From contig JAHLKH010000087.1 in the NCBI GenBank assembly GCA_025526915.1, positions 39,939 to 103,938 on the forward strand: DNA of 64,000 nucleotides, given 5' to 3'. Positions 21,291-32,000 of this stretch are shown here, in pieces. Source of the DNA: Entophlyctis helioformis. Its lineage: Eukaryota > Chytridiomycota > Chytridiomycetes > Chytridiales > Chytriomycetaceae. Within the stretch, counting starts at the first letter, position 1. The number at the start of each line of letters is the position of its first letter. Below the pieces are notes generated by a model, which saw only the letters and a program-made list of their open reading frames with translations, had not been told where the DNA came from and made no database searches. The position numbers and the translations under genes were made by a program.

Positions 21291-21504
21291 GAGAGCATTG
21301 CCTGATCATGCACATGCTGTGGGTTTTGTGGATGGAGACCATCCGGGTTTATTGGATGTTGTGTCAGTCTTGCTGCTGTAGCTGCTGTTGTTGCAGTCTT
21401 GGTGGATGAGAGTGCCATCTTGTGTAGCTTGGTTGGTGGTGGATGAGAGCATGAGAAGAAAGGAGACGGACAGATCGCGCTTTGCAGACGCATCACAACG
21501 CAGA

Positions 21505-21843
21505 TCAGAAGAGGGCGAGAGGAGCGAGGAGAGCAGCAACGACCGACACGACAGAGGCAGCCATGGCAGCAGCACCACTGAGGATGGGCTTGTCGCCACC
21601 ACCAGGCAGCGTGTGCTTGGTGTAGATCTCACCAGCAGGCAGGTCGCCGGTGCCGTAGATGGAGGCATCGCCAGAGGGAGAGGGCGACGGAGCGGCAGAT
21701 GACACAGGCTCGTTAGCAATCATCACACAAGGCCACTTCCCAGAAGCACACTGCTTGCATGCCAAGTCCACCACGCCAGCCGCACTGTGCACCACGGCAT
21801 GCCGTGTCTGTGCATGTACCACATTCTCGTGTTGCAACGGCAC
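21505..21843 (-). pseudogene. 3' exon of a GPI-anchor-type secreted protein, copy 3 (best preserved)
   Basis: The intact frame contains CASGKWPCVMIANEPV, a Ser/Pro stretch SSAAPSPSPSG, ASIYGTGDLPAGEIY, then a small-residue omega-site-like SGAA and a hydrophobic tail VVSVVAALLAPLALF ending at the stop. That is the pattern of a GPI attachment signal. A 3' splice-like AAGCAG precedes the cysteine. No signal peptide or upstream exon is present, because the region upstream is the 5' flank of ankyrin gene D. The 3' flank down to about 21310 also matches copies 1 and 2. Confidence 0.5.
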
Positions 21844-21909
21844 TTGTTGGACGACCGCTTCGAGTGGATCTTGTCCTCACAACCACAAAGCGAGCAAGCG
21901 GCTGTGACG

Positions 21910-23478
21910 ATGACGACGAAGCGACAGACGGCAGACAACGCAGACGCAGCAGCAGCAGCCAGCGACGAGCATGTGCGCCGTCTGCAGAGCCAGCTGCAGA
22001 GCACAGCCGAGCAGCTGGTTGCCCTTGGCCGCACGGACATTGTGCTGGCTGTCGTCGAGCAGGTCGTTGGTGCGAGTGGCAGCCAGGCCGTCGAGCCAGG
22101 GTTGCCAGGACGGGCAGCAGCAACGACTGCCCAGCCAGGTGTGCCTCGCTATGTGGTGCCGCCAGCCGCCGGCGACCTTGCGTACGGCAGCAGCCACTGG
22201 GACGGCAAGCCTGCCGAGATCCACGCCATGATCCTCAAGCACGCCGGCCCGCTCACCCTCTTCCTGTGCGGCCTGCTCGGCGACACAGCCACACTCGGCG
22301 AAGCGACCAAGCTGCAGATGTGGACCGATGCGTTCAAGATGGACTGGCAGGGCGACCTGGCTCTGCTGCCTGACGTTGAGCTGACGGCCGACAACGGACT
22401 GCTCCTCGCACACTCTCGCTCCATGTACGACCGTCTCTGCAAGCGCTTTCCGCAGTACGCCGTGCCCTTAGATTTGGAACTGCAGGCCATGTACAACAGC
22501 TACGACTTGTGGATCAATGCCACTCCTGGTGACAGCCGCCGGCTGATGCTTATCCCCATGCGGCACGGCTGGTTCGATCTGGTCGACTTTACGTTTCCGA
22601 TCGCACTCGCTCGCATGGCGATCCGCTTTGGATGCCTCGATCTGCTCAAGCATCTCGACGACAAGTACAAGACGCTCCAAGAATGGATGGCCAAACGCGA
22701 TCCGACAAGCTCCTACTGGCACAGTGTAGTTGATCAGTCAGCCCTAAACGGACATCTCGATGTTATGCAGTACTTGTTTGATCTCGGTGTGACGGGATGC
22801 ACGAAGTTGGCGATGGACTGGGCGTCTCAAAACGGCCACCTGCATGTGGTGCGGTGGCTGCATGCCAACAGGACGGAGGGATGCACCGCTGCCGCGATGA
22901 ATGGCGCGGCTGCCAACGGTCATCTGCATGTGGTGAAGTGGCTCCACGAGAACAGGGCGGAAGCGTACATGCCTGATGCGATGGACTACGCTGCTGGAAA
23001 CGGCCACCTGCAGGTTCTCAAGTGGTTGTATGCCAACAGGACAGAAGGATGCACGGAGAAGGCGATGATCGATGCGACTCGCAGAGGTCATCTGCATGTT
23101 GTCAAGTGGCTCCACGAGACCCGCAGTTTGGATTGTACGACCCGCGCACTGGATGCCGCCATCAGGCATGGGCAAGTGGACGTTGTCAAGTACATGCATT
23201 CGAAAGGCGGCCGCGCATCAAACACAGCCATTGATGTTGCAGCCTCAGAGGGCAATACCGAGATGCTGCAACACTTGCTGGATCAAGGATATCCAGTTGA
23301 ACTTGAAGCACTCAATTACGCCAGAACTGCCGGAATCGCCGATATCCTCCTTGGCAGCCTCACACTGGACCGCGCACAGTCGCTGCTTGCAGAAGCAGAA
23401 CAAGGAGATGGCATCAACCAGAACGCCATCGTGAGACTTCGAGCGACCATCAAGAAACTGCAAGCATCAAGCATGTGA
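21910..23478 (+). CDS. F-box-like/ankyrin-repeat protein D
   Basis: 522 residues from MTTKRQ. It has the same modules as C: coiled coil, F-box-like segment, WQGDLALLPDVEL, MYDRLCKRFP, MRHGWFDLVDFTFPIALARMA. About nine 28-residue ankyrin-like repeats follow (for example GHLHVVRWLHANRTEGCTAAAMNGAAAN). The repeat consensus has a conserved Trp-Leu and Cys and is shorter than the canonical 33 residues. No intron. Downstream lies relic segment 2 antisense, so C and D are two units of one tandem duplication. Confidence 0.78.
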   Translation: MTTKRQTADNADAAAAASDEHVRRLQSQLQSTAEQLVALGRTDIVLAVVEQVVGASGSQAVEPGLPGRAAATTAQPGVPRYVVPPAAGDLAYGSSHWDGKPAEIHAMILKHAGPLTLFLCGLLGDTATLGEATKLQMWTDAFKMDWQGDLALLPDVELTADNGLLLAHSRSMYDRLCKRFPQYAVPLDLELQAMYNSYDLWINATPGDSRRLMLIPMRHGWFDLVDFTFPIALARMAIRFGCLDLLKHLDDKYKTLQEWMAKRDPTSSYWHSVVDQSALNGHLDVMQYLFDLGVTGCTKLAMDWASQNGHLHVVRWLHANRTEGCTAAAMNGAAANGHLHVVKWLHENRAEAYMPDAMDYAAGNGHLQVLKWLYANRTEGCTEKAMIDATRRGHLHVVKWLHETRSLDCTTRALDAAIRHGQVDVVKYMHSKGGRASNTAIDVAASEGNTEMLQHLLDQGYPVELEALNYARTAGIADILLGSLTLDRAQSLLAEAEQGDGINQNAIVRLRATIKKLQASSM

Positions 23479-23499
23479 TGGATGGACAGCCAACACTCG

Positions 23500-23740
23500 T
23501 GTTCAAATGAAGATGCGATTGCCGCCAAGACCTTCACGGCGTTTGCCGATGGTACATGCGACTCTGCGAGAATGACCACATTCCATGGACGCCATGGCCG
23601 TCTGCCACGACAGGGATGCTGATCTGGGGAATGTCATCGAGGCTGTTGTTGAAGAACAGGTTGAGCAAGATGCCAGATATGGCGGTCGCCTCGCCTGACA
23701 CTGAACGGCCCAGAGAGCACATTGCGTGATCGTGCATATG
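23500..23740 (-). pseudogene. relic coding segment 2, copy 3 (best preserved)
   Basis: On the minus strand this reads GRSVSGEATAISGILLNLF, then FNNSLDDIPQISIPVVADG and a short tail to a stop. The frame is longer than in the other copies, suggesting it is nearest the parent gene. Family unknown. Confidence 0.5.
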
Positions 23741-23947
23741 CAGTGGATGGCGTGTAGAGCGCCGTGAGCCTCTCGTGCGTGCGTGGCAGGGGATGCCCAT
23801 CTTGCGCAGCTTCCACAGCAGCGCACTCGGTGGCCACGATGCCCGCCACGATGCCCGCCACGATGCGTCCTCGTCGACATCAACGGCGTGCACAAATCAG
23901 TCTTTGCCCATCGCACAGCAACATAACCCCACAACAGCACCAGCAAC

Positions 23948-26047
23948 ATGAGCGACACGAGCGCACGGCCGCACCACATGCCCAGCGCCAGCGCCATCGC
24001 ATCGCTGCGGCCCCTGCTGGCCCTGCTGGCCCTGTCAGCGCTGCCGGCCGCAGCCGCCCCGCCCGGCACCGACTGGGTGCACCTCTTCCAGCCGGCGGCG
24101 TGCATCTGGCCCGACCCGCAGTCGCCCGCCGGCCTGGGCGTTGCGCTGACCGTGCCCGTCGCCGACTCGGTGGCGGCCGGCCTCCCCGCCGCTGCAGGTG
24201 CGCTGCGCCGGTGCCTCTCGCTGCCGCCCACCGGCGACTCCGTCTTCTTCGCATACAGCGGCGTGGATCGCCAGACGGTCGTCGAGTACGCCTGCTCGCC
24301 GCTCACTGGTGCCCTGTCGCCGCAGCCGCTGCGCACCTACTCGGCGGCGTCGTTGGCGTCGCCGGCACCCAATGCCACGGCCGCTGCGATCGCCGCACCG
24401 GCCGCCGACGCCTGCCCACGGGTCTTTCAGGTCGTGGCCTCGAGCGAGGCCGTCAAGAGCAGGTGCGTTTGTGCGTGCGTGCGTGTGTGTGTGCGAGCTC
24501 GCACCTTGAACCTTTCCGGCGCCGGCGTCGCTGCCAGCGCCAATCCAAAATTTTGCCGTGTGGCCGTGCGGTGCTGACTCGGCCCGTGGCAAACGCTTGG
24601 CAGTGATCTGCGCGCAATGGGCATCTGGGCAACGCTTTCGTCTCGCCTCTACGTGGCGCTCACGTTCGCGGCCACTCCCCTGACCGCCGCCAACGCGACC
24701 GCCGTCACAAACTCGACCGCCAACGCCACGATCGCCGCGCCGCCTGCGCCGCCGTCCTACACGCCGCTGTGCGCCGCAGCGCCGCTGTTTGCAACCACAT
24801 ACTATCTGTTTGACGCTTGCGCGCAGCTCAATGCCACCCATATGGTCAAGTCGACCGTCGTTGGGCCTGGCGCGGACGGCATCCAGCATCTCGTTTGCGC
24901 ATCGCCCGACTGCACATCGCAGTGCAAGCCCGTTGCGTCCATCTTCAACCCGGCCGCCACCGCCGCGATGAGCCGGCAGTGTGTGGCTGGATCCACCAAC
25001 GCCACGGAGGATTTGTATGGGCCGCTCGTGCCGTTTGCGACTCTCTCAAAGCCAAAGGCCGCCCCGCCTCGACCGCCAACCAACGGCACGCTATCCGACT
25101 CAAACGCCGGCTCGTCATCGGGCGGGATCTCGACCGCAGCCTGGTTCGGCATTGGCATCGGCGGTCTCTTTGTGCTGCTCATCCTCGGCGGTGTGATCTG
25201 GGGCGGCAGGTCCAAGTCGCAGTGGAAGGCCAAACCGAAACCCACGCTGGACATTCCGCCGGCAGCCAATGTGGTCGTGGTTCCTCCTGCCGCGTCCACG
25301 GAGCAGAAGTCGACTCCGAAACCGCAGCCTCAGCAGCAGCAGCAGCAGCAGCAGCAAGTGCACCACACCGTGTCGCGTTCATCGATGCAGTATGCCGAAC
25401 AGCAGCAGCAGCTCCTCCTCCTACAACAGCAACAACTGCTTCAGCAACAGCAACAACAACTATTATTGCAACAACAGCAGCAGCAACAACAACAACAACA
25501 ACAGCAACAACAGCAACAGCAACAACAGTATGCAGACCAGCACGCGTCATATCACCAGTATCCAACCGTCTACGTCATTGCGCCTGACCAGTCGGGCTAC
25601 ATCCCTGTGTCCAACCAGTACCCGCCACCAGGCTACGCCGTCACAGCCATGCCGACCGACCCTTACTACGGCACTCTTCACCGCGCAGGCAGTGTGGACA
25701 ATTCTGCCACCACGTATATTGTGCAGGACGCATATACAGTCGGCCGCAGTCCGCTCCCTACCAGCCCCACGCCGCCGACGGTCGTGCCGGGATACGTGCC
25801 GGTGGCCACCTACGGCGGCGTGCCGCTGCCCTATGTGACGCCCGTGCAGCACGGCTACCCTGCGTACACACCGTCGTCGCCACCACCGCCGACACTGCCA
25901 CTGCATCAGCAACAGATGCCTGTGCATGTCCATGTGCACCCGCACCCGCACGGGTATCCGCTCGCACAACCGGCAGTCCCCGTCGCGTCGCCTAGATCAC
26001 CCAGCCTGGCCCGCACGCCAGTGACACAGTTCCGCGCACGGCAATAG
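23948..26047 (+). CDS. type I membrane protein with polyQ cytoplasmic tail
   Basis: Two exons, 23948-24462 and 24604-26047 (GT-AG, branch CTGAC), giving 652 residues. A hydrophobic leader (IASLRPLLALLALSALPAAAA) is followed by a ~340-residue ectodomain with paired Cys and many N-x-T/S sites. A single transmembrane helix (AWFGIGIGGLFVLLILGGVIW) and a basic stop-transfer GGRSKSQWKAK come next. The cytoplasmic tail carries CAG/CAA-encoded polyQ (25330-25530) and a Pro/Tyr/His-rich end. It resembles fungal wall-stress-sensor topology (Wsc/Mid2), but no WSC domain was seen. The second Met (23981) is an alternative start. Confidence 0.65.
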
Positions 26048-26374
26048 CGACACATGCACCAACGCGACCCGACGCGACGCCACACCGTCGCTCCTTCTGC
26101 ATGTGTCGCAGCTTCTGTCCACCTACAATACAGGACCCATTGTACCAAGGCTCGTGTGTGGCCAGGTTCGGAATCGGAATCGGAATCGGAGTTTGGTATT
26201 TAGTAGTTGGTGGTGGTAGTTGTTGTAATGGTGGTGGTGGTAGTTGTGGTGACAAGCGACTGGCAAGCAATTTCAAGATCTGCAAAAGAAAAGCACAAGA
26301 AGAAGGAAAGGACGAAGGAGAGCGAGGAAGAGAGAGGAGCAGCTGCAGAGGGCAAGTGGCATGGGTGCGGTCGC
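26048..26374. other. convergent intergenic region, no gene seen
   Basis: Between the membrane-protein stop and the PEX13 stop there is a short GGAATC repeat (about 26166-26190), a GGTGGT-rich stretch (26207-26250) and an A/G-rich stretch. Presumably these are the two 3' UTRs. Confidence 0.6.
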
Positions 26375-27990
26375 TTAGGCAATGTTGAAAGCCGTGTTCT
26401 TTGCTGGTGCGAGTGCGCCGGGAATTGACGCAGCCGCCACTGCGGTCGCATCGGGTGACATGTAGAGATCGAATCCCGATCCATCCACAGCCGCAGTCTG
26501 TTTGATCGGCGGCAGTGCTGCTGTTGCTGCTGCTGCTGTTACTGCTGTGGAAGGCGTGGGCATCTGGACGGCTTGCGCAGACAACGAGGCGGCCGGCGTC
26601 GCTGCAGTCCCCTTCTTTGCCAAAATCTCCACAAAGTTGGACGGGAAGATGCCAATCTGGCCAGCCTGTGTGCGGCCACGCCACCATTGCGACGGCTGTC
26701 CAGTGACTGGGTCCGTCTTGGAGAGGACCGCCACAATGTCGCCGGGACGGAGCGGGAGGTCGCCGGGAGAGTCGCCAGGGAACGCATACAGCGCACGGCA
26801 AAAGTCGAGATCGCGGATCTGTGACGGGTGCAGCTGCGACGGATCCTGGGCCGTGAGCTGGCCGGGTGCACCGGCGGCGATGGTGCGTCCATCGGGACCC
26901 ACCAGCGTGCCAGGAGCCACCGCCGCAACCGCAGCCGCTCGCTCGAGGCGTCGCTGCTGGATCATGCGGACGAGCTTGGACATGGCCCACGGCAGGCCCA
27001 CGGCGAGCGCCAAAAAGAACCACAGCGGCCTGCGCGACGTTGCCGGCGGCCGCTTGTCAAAGCTCTCAAACTCGTCCACGGTGAGCGCAGCCGGATCGGC
27101 GGGCGGCGGGCGGCCCCGGACCCAGCACACCAGCTTGCGCGCGGCGGACACGACCGAGACAAACGACAGCAGCTGGCCCAAGTACGAGCGCACGTTGCCA
27201 AACTGCTCGGCCAGGCCGGCCATGGCCATAAACGACGAATGCGTCGCAAAGAAGGTCGACTCGAGCATCTGCGCGAAGCCGCCAAAGGCCTGCACGATCT
27301 GGTCCAGCATCTGGAAGGTGGCCTGCGTCGACTGCTCCAGCCGCGCCGTCAGCGGCGGCTCGCCGTTGGGGCCGAGCATCTCGCCGTTGGGGCCCGGCAT
27401 GCCGCCGTACCCGCCCACGCCGCCGGCGCCAAAGCGGTTGTATCCGCCCACGCCGTAGCCGCCTGCGCCGTAGCCGTAGCCACCACTGCCGAAGCGGTTG
27501 TAGCCGCCGTAGCCGCCCGACCCGTAGGTGCCGTAGGTGCTTCCATATCCGCCGCCGTAGGTGCCGCCATATCCTCCGGACCCGTAGGAGCCGTAGGTGC
27601 TGCCGTAGCCGCCGGTGCCATAGCCGCCGGTGCCGTAGCGGTTGTATGGCGAGTATGCGCCAGTTGCTCCTGATGCGCCGTATGGTGACAGGGCCGAGGA
27701 CGTGCCCAGGCCGCCTGCAGACAGCGGCCGGCAAGGGGGAGCAGACAGCGTCAGTGGACGGAGCGGGTCGGTGGGCAGGCAGGCAGGCAGGCAACTGGCA
27801 GGCAACAGGCAACAGGCAGGCAGGCAACAGGCGGGCAGGCCGCCTACTCACCTGCCGGGCGGGCCGGAAGGTCGGGGATGCCGCCGTCGAGCGCCGACGA
27901 GTCGCCCAAGGCGGCCGAGCCGGCCATGGACGACGCAGCCGCAGCTGCAGCCGTGGAGCCGAGCTCCCAGGGCTTGGGTGGTGAGGGCAT
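26375..27990 (-). CDS. PEX13: peroxisomal import docking protein PEX13
   Basis: Exons 27990-27852 and 27714-26375 (137-nt GT-AG intron rich in GGCA repeats), 492 residues. The start at 27990 gives the PEX13 hallmark PPKPWE at the N-terminus; an upstream Met at 28092 would add Asn-rich residues. A Gly/Tyr-rich YG-repeat region follows, then the conserved helical region (TQATFQMLDQIVQAFGGFAQMLESTFFATHSSFMA in pieces), a membrane segment (PLWFFLALAVGLPWAMSKL) and an SH3 domain with the ALYAF, W..GR and IFPSNFVE signatures. It is part of the Pex13-Pex14 docking complex in the peroxisomal membrane; the SH3 contacts Pex14/Pex5. An Ala/Pro-rich tail follows the SH3. Confidence 0.92.
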
Positions 27991-28270
27991 GTCGCTGGAG
28001 TTATCGTAGTTGTTGTCGTAGGAGTTGCCGTAGGAGTAGTTGTTGTTGTTGTTGTAGTTGTCGTCGTGGTCGCAGCAGTTGGCCAGCGTCAATGAAAGGC
28101 CCGCCGAACACGTGAGCGGCTTTACTACGCGGCACCGCGGCCACGATCAGGCTGCCAAGTGCGGTGTGCACGCACATGGTACCGTGCCCGTCCTGTCCGT
28201 GTCCGCTCATCGTCTCCTTGCGGCCTTGCATTGCAACCAAGGCGTTCGTGTCTTGCCCAAGCATCCCCAG

Positions 28271-28622
28271 TCAGTACACGCACACCATATCCGCCGCCAC
28301 AAACAGCTTGTAGTTGTCCACCGTCTCGTCTTGGGCATGGCCAGTGGCCGATGACCGGGCCATGTACGTGTCGAGAACCTTGCTGCTTGTGGTGAGCGGC
28401 CCACTGATATACTTTCGGCACTGGTCGCGCCAGAATCGCCGAAAAACAGGTGTCTGCAGAAACAGTGAGCAGTGCTCGCGTGTATGAGTATCTGGCAGTG
28501 CTCGCCTTGCTTGCTGATGGATGCAGGCGGATGCCAAGGAGACGGGTGAGCGTCTCTGGACACCAGACGCAGAAGCGTGCAAGCAGCTCGAAGATCTCGA
28601 ACGTAATCTCTCGTGGCGCCAT
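28271..28622 (-). CDS. small two-exon hypothetical protein
   Basis: Exon 1 starts at 28622 (MAPREITFEIFELLARFC). A 3' splice site TTTCTGCAG at about 28453 opens exon 2 in frame with TPVFRRFWRDQCRKYISG and ends VAADMVCVY-stop (28273-28271). The 5' splice site is not certain: GTCTGG after RFC fits the phase. Total would be about 80 residues, basic, with aromatic pairs typical of small mitochondrial accessory proteins, but no family is claimed. Its start is 98 bp from the retrotransposon's 3' LTR. Confidence 0.4.
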
Positions 28623-28719
28623 GTGCGGTCCAGCCAATATTCATCCTAATCGCTGCAAGGCGATTGATTAGCAAAAAGTAACACATAATGTATATTATGG
28701 ATATGCGAGGAAAATCGAC

Positions 28720-29034
28720 TGTAGCGGGCCAAGTCTGTGCAGTCGGTCAGATACGCTTCATTACACACATGTGGTAGCATTCAAGGCCGAACCTGTGCAG
28801 TCGGTCAGATACGCTTAGAGCCGACTGCACGCAGGGCAAGGCACGCTTTAAGTACGCGGCCTAACACACTCGACATGAGGCAACAGCCCGAAACAACTTG
28901 TGGCGTCTAGGCGCGCCCCAACTGTGGGTTGCGCCCCTCGGCCGAATGGCCGAGTCTCATGTCCAATCCTGAGACATCGAGAGGCGCATCCCCCTGGAGG
29001 CGATCCACCGAGCTAGGCGGCTGAGCCCGTAACA
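28720..29034 (-). repeat. 3' LTR
   Basis: 315 bp, the downstream LTR relative to transcription. It carries an internal 24-bp direct repeat at 28735-28758 and 28793-28816. The same repeats occur at 34188-34211 and 34246-34269 in the other LTR. Confidence 0.95.
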
Positions 29035-29047
29035 TTCCTCCCTTCCT
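29035..29047 (-). other. polypurine tract
   Basis: On the minus strand the 13 bases AGGAAGGGAGGAA directly abut the 3' LTR, as expected for the plus-strand DNA primer. Confidence 0.75.
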
Positions 29048-29055
29048 AGAGGACG

Positions 29056-32000
29056 TCACGTCCACGGACGACAAGGCCGGGCGAGCGCGTTGCACGATGG
29101 GAACGCCGCGCGTGTCGCGCTGAATGCCAGTAACGGCAGGTGCTGGTGCCGCGATGCGTGGCGGAGCGGCCGCTGCTGCTGGAACCGGCGTGAGCGGCTG
29201 ATTGGACGCTCCTCCGTAGAACACGTCCGTCTGCGGGCTGTAGTAGGGGCGAGGTGGTCGCCATTGACAAGATTCTCGAGCATGGATCCGTTGGCGCGCA
29301 TCAATCGGTACGTGTCGTTGGGCCCGACCTCCTGCACAATGTATGGCCCGGTCCACGAGAGCTCAAACTTGGTCTTGTCGTGATGCTTCTGCTTGACGTA
29401 CTCGCCCACGACAAACCGATCTGCTTGCACCGTGTGCGTCGTGTTGTAGCGCTCCTCCATGCGTTTGGCCTGAGCCTGCGATCGTACGTACGCGGCCTGG
29501 CGTGCAAGACCGACCTCATCGAGACCGCGGGCGGTCCAGGCGGCCATGTCCTGCCAGTCCTTGGGATCGTACTCATGCGGCAGGCTGTCATCTCCGAGTA
29601 GGCGCGGCTCGACTCCAAACAGCAGGTAGAATGGCGAGTAGCCCGTGACCTCATGGCGCCGCGTGCGCAGCGCGAGCAGCGCCTGCGGCACGTACTTGTC
29701 CCAGCGCTCGGGCGATCCGGCGCACAGCTTGGTGAGAATGGCGTTCAACGACCGGTGCATGCGCTCGACGGCTCCATTCGTGCGCGGATGGTACGGCGTC
29801 GACGGCAGGTGGTTGGTTGCTTGCAGCTTGAGATACTCGCGCAGGCCGTCGTTGGTGAACACGTTCGCGCGATCCGTGATAATCTCGCGTGGTGCACCAA
29901 ACTGGCACAGGATCTCCTCGTAGATGAACTTGGCGGCGGTCGTGGCGTCGCGGTTGGGATACGCCTTGGCCACCACCCAGCGTGTGGCGTAGTCGATCGC
30001 GGTGAACAGCTGCGTGTTGCCGTCGGCCGTCGCAGGCAGGTCTTGCACAATATCCACCCCCCACCTCTCAAAGGGCAGCGCGGCGGGCTCGAGCGGGTGC
30101 AGCGGGTTGCGAACCGGCGGCGCTGGCGTCTCGTGCAGCTGACAGACCGAGCAGCGGCGCACAAACTCGATCAGCTCAGCCTCCATGTTGGGCCACCAGT
30201 AGCGCGTCTGCAGCACGCCATACAGCGAGGCGGCTCCCATGTGGCCGAGCGTGCGGTGGAACTTGTCCATGATGGCGTCGCGCTCCGTAGACACAATGAA
30301 TGGCACCACAAACTCCTTGCCGTTGACCGTGACTCGTCGCTGCAGAGTGTCGTCGCGCAGCACAAACAGGCGGTTCTGCTGCGAGATCAGAGCAGTGTAG
30401 CGCGGCGACAGACCGGGCGGCACCGTGTTGTTGAGCTTGAACTGGATCGCGTGCATCGGCCAATCACGCTCTGGATCCAGCTGTGGCGGTGCGGCTTCCA
30501 ATGGATGCAGCTGAACAGCGTCTGCGCGAATGCCATACGGATCAGCATCGATGATCGGGACCGCTGGCTCAGGCAGATCGGTGCGGCGGGACGGCGCGTC
30601 TGCAGGCTGCCACTTGCCAGGCGTGTACTCCAGTGACGGCCCGTAATGCTCAAACTCCATCTGCCAGCCCCACTGACGCGGCCCAGGTCGATTCAGCCCC
30701 TTCAGCCATGTCAGCGGCTGGTGATCCGTGTGCACAATCGTGCGGACGCCATCCACATAGCAACGCCAAGTGCGCAGCGCATGAATCACAGCCATCGCCT
30801 CGCGATCGGTCGCCGAGTAGTTGCGTTCCGCCGGCGACAGCTTGTGCGACAAGAACGCGATCGGCTGGTGGCCCTTGCCGTGATCCTGCGAGAGCACGCC
30901 GCCGACGGCGTCCTGGCTGGCGTCCGTCCAGATGTGCATCGGCTTGGAAAAGTCCGGCGCGGCGCAGACGGGCGCCGAGACGAGCGCGTCCTTGAGTGCC
31001 TGGAACGCCGCCATCTCGTCCGGGCCCATGGCAAACGGCACGTCCTTGCGCGTAAGGCGGTTGAGCGGGATGGCGATGCGGCCGTAGTCGCGGACAAAGC
31101 GGCGATAGTAGTTGCAAAGCCCCATGAACGACTGCAACTGTACCAACTCCTTAGGCACTGGCCAGCTGGCAATCGCCTCCAGCTTGCGCGGATCCGGCCG
31201 AATGCCCGCGGCCGAGACCAGGTGGCCGCAGTACTCGACCTCGTCCAGGCCAAACCGGCACTTCTTGGCGTTGGCGACCAGCCCGTACTTGGCCAGCCGC
31301 TCAAAGATCAGTCGAACGCGCTCCTGCAGCTGTTGGTCATCAGGCGCGTACACAAGGATGTCATCAAGATAGACGACACAAATGCTATCGACCAAACCCT
31401 CCAGCACACGATTCATCATGCGCTGGTAGGTGGCCGGCGCATTTCTCAGCCCAAATGGCATAGCCAAGTACTCAAACTGTCCATACCGCGTGTTGAATGC
31501 AGTGTATTGGACTGAGTCTTCAGCCATGGGCACCTGCTGGTAGCCAGACTGCATGTCCAGCACCGCAAAGCGCCGCATGCCATACAACCGATCCAGGTTG
31601 TCATCAATGCGCGGCAAACCCGTCGCATCGGCTTTGGTCTGCTGGTTCAGTGCGCGATAATCCACGCACATCCGCAGCGTGCCGTCCTTCTTTTTGACAA
31701 AGAGGATCGGCAGCGACCATGGGCTGCTGCTGGGGCGGATGACGCCAGCCTCCAGCAGCGCGATCAGCTGCTTGCGCACCTCATCGAGCTCGCGCGGGCT
31801 CATCCGGTACGCTTGCCGCTTGACCGGCGTGTGGTCCAACAGCTCAATCCGGTGCATGCCATGCTCACCCAGCTGTGCAAGCTCTTTAGAGATTTTGAGC
31901 TTGCTACCAGCGGGCGGGAGGACGCCAGGGAACTCCCTGCGCAAGGTCTCGACCCACTCGGGGAACGAGCCGTCCTCCTCCGGAGTGGCGGCGAGCTCGA

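Noticed and set aside
26502..27673. plus-strand frames of about 280-320 codons
   Set aside because: Antisense to PEX13, whose SH3 domain and membrane segment are clear.
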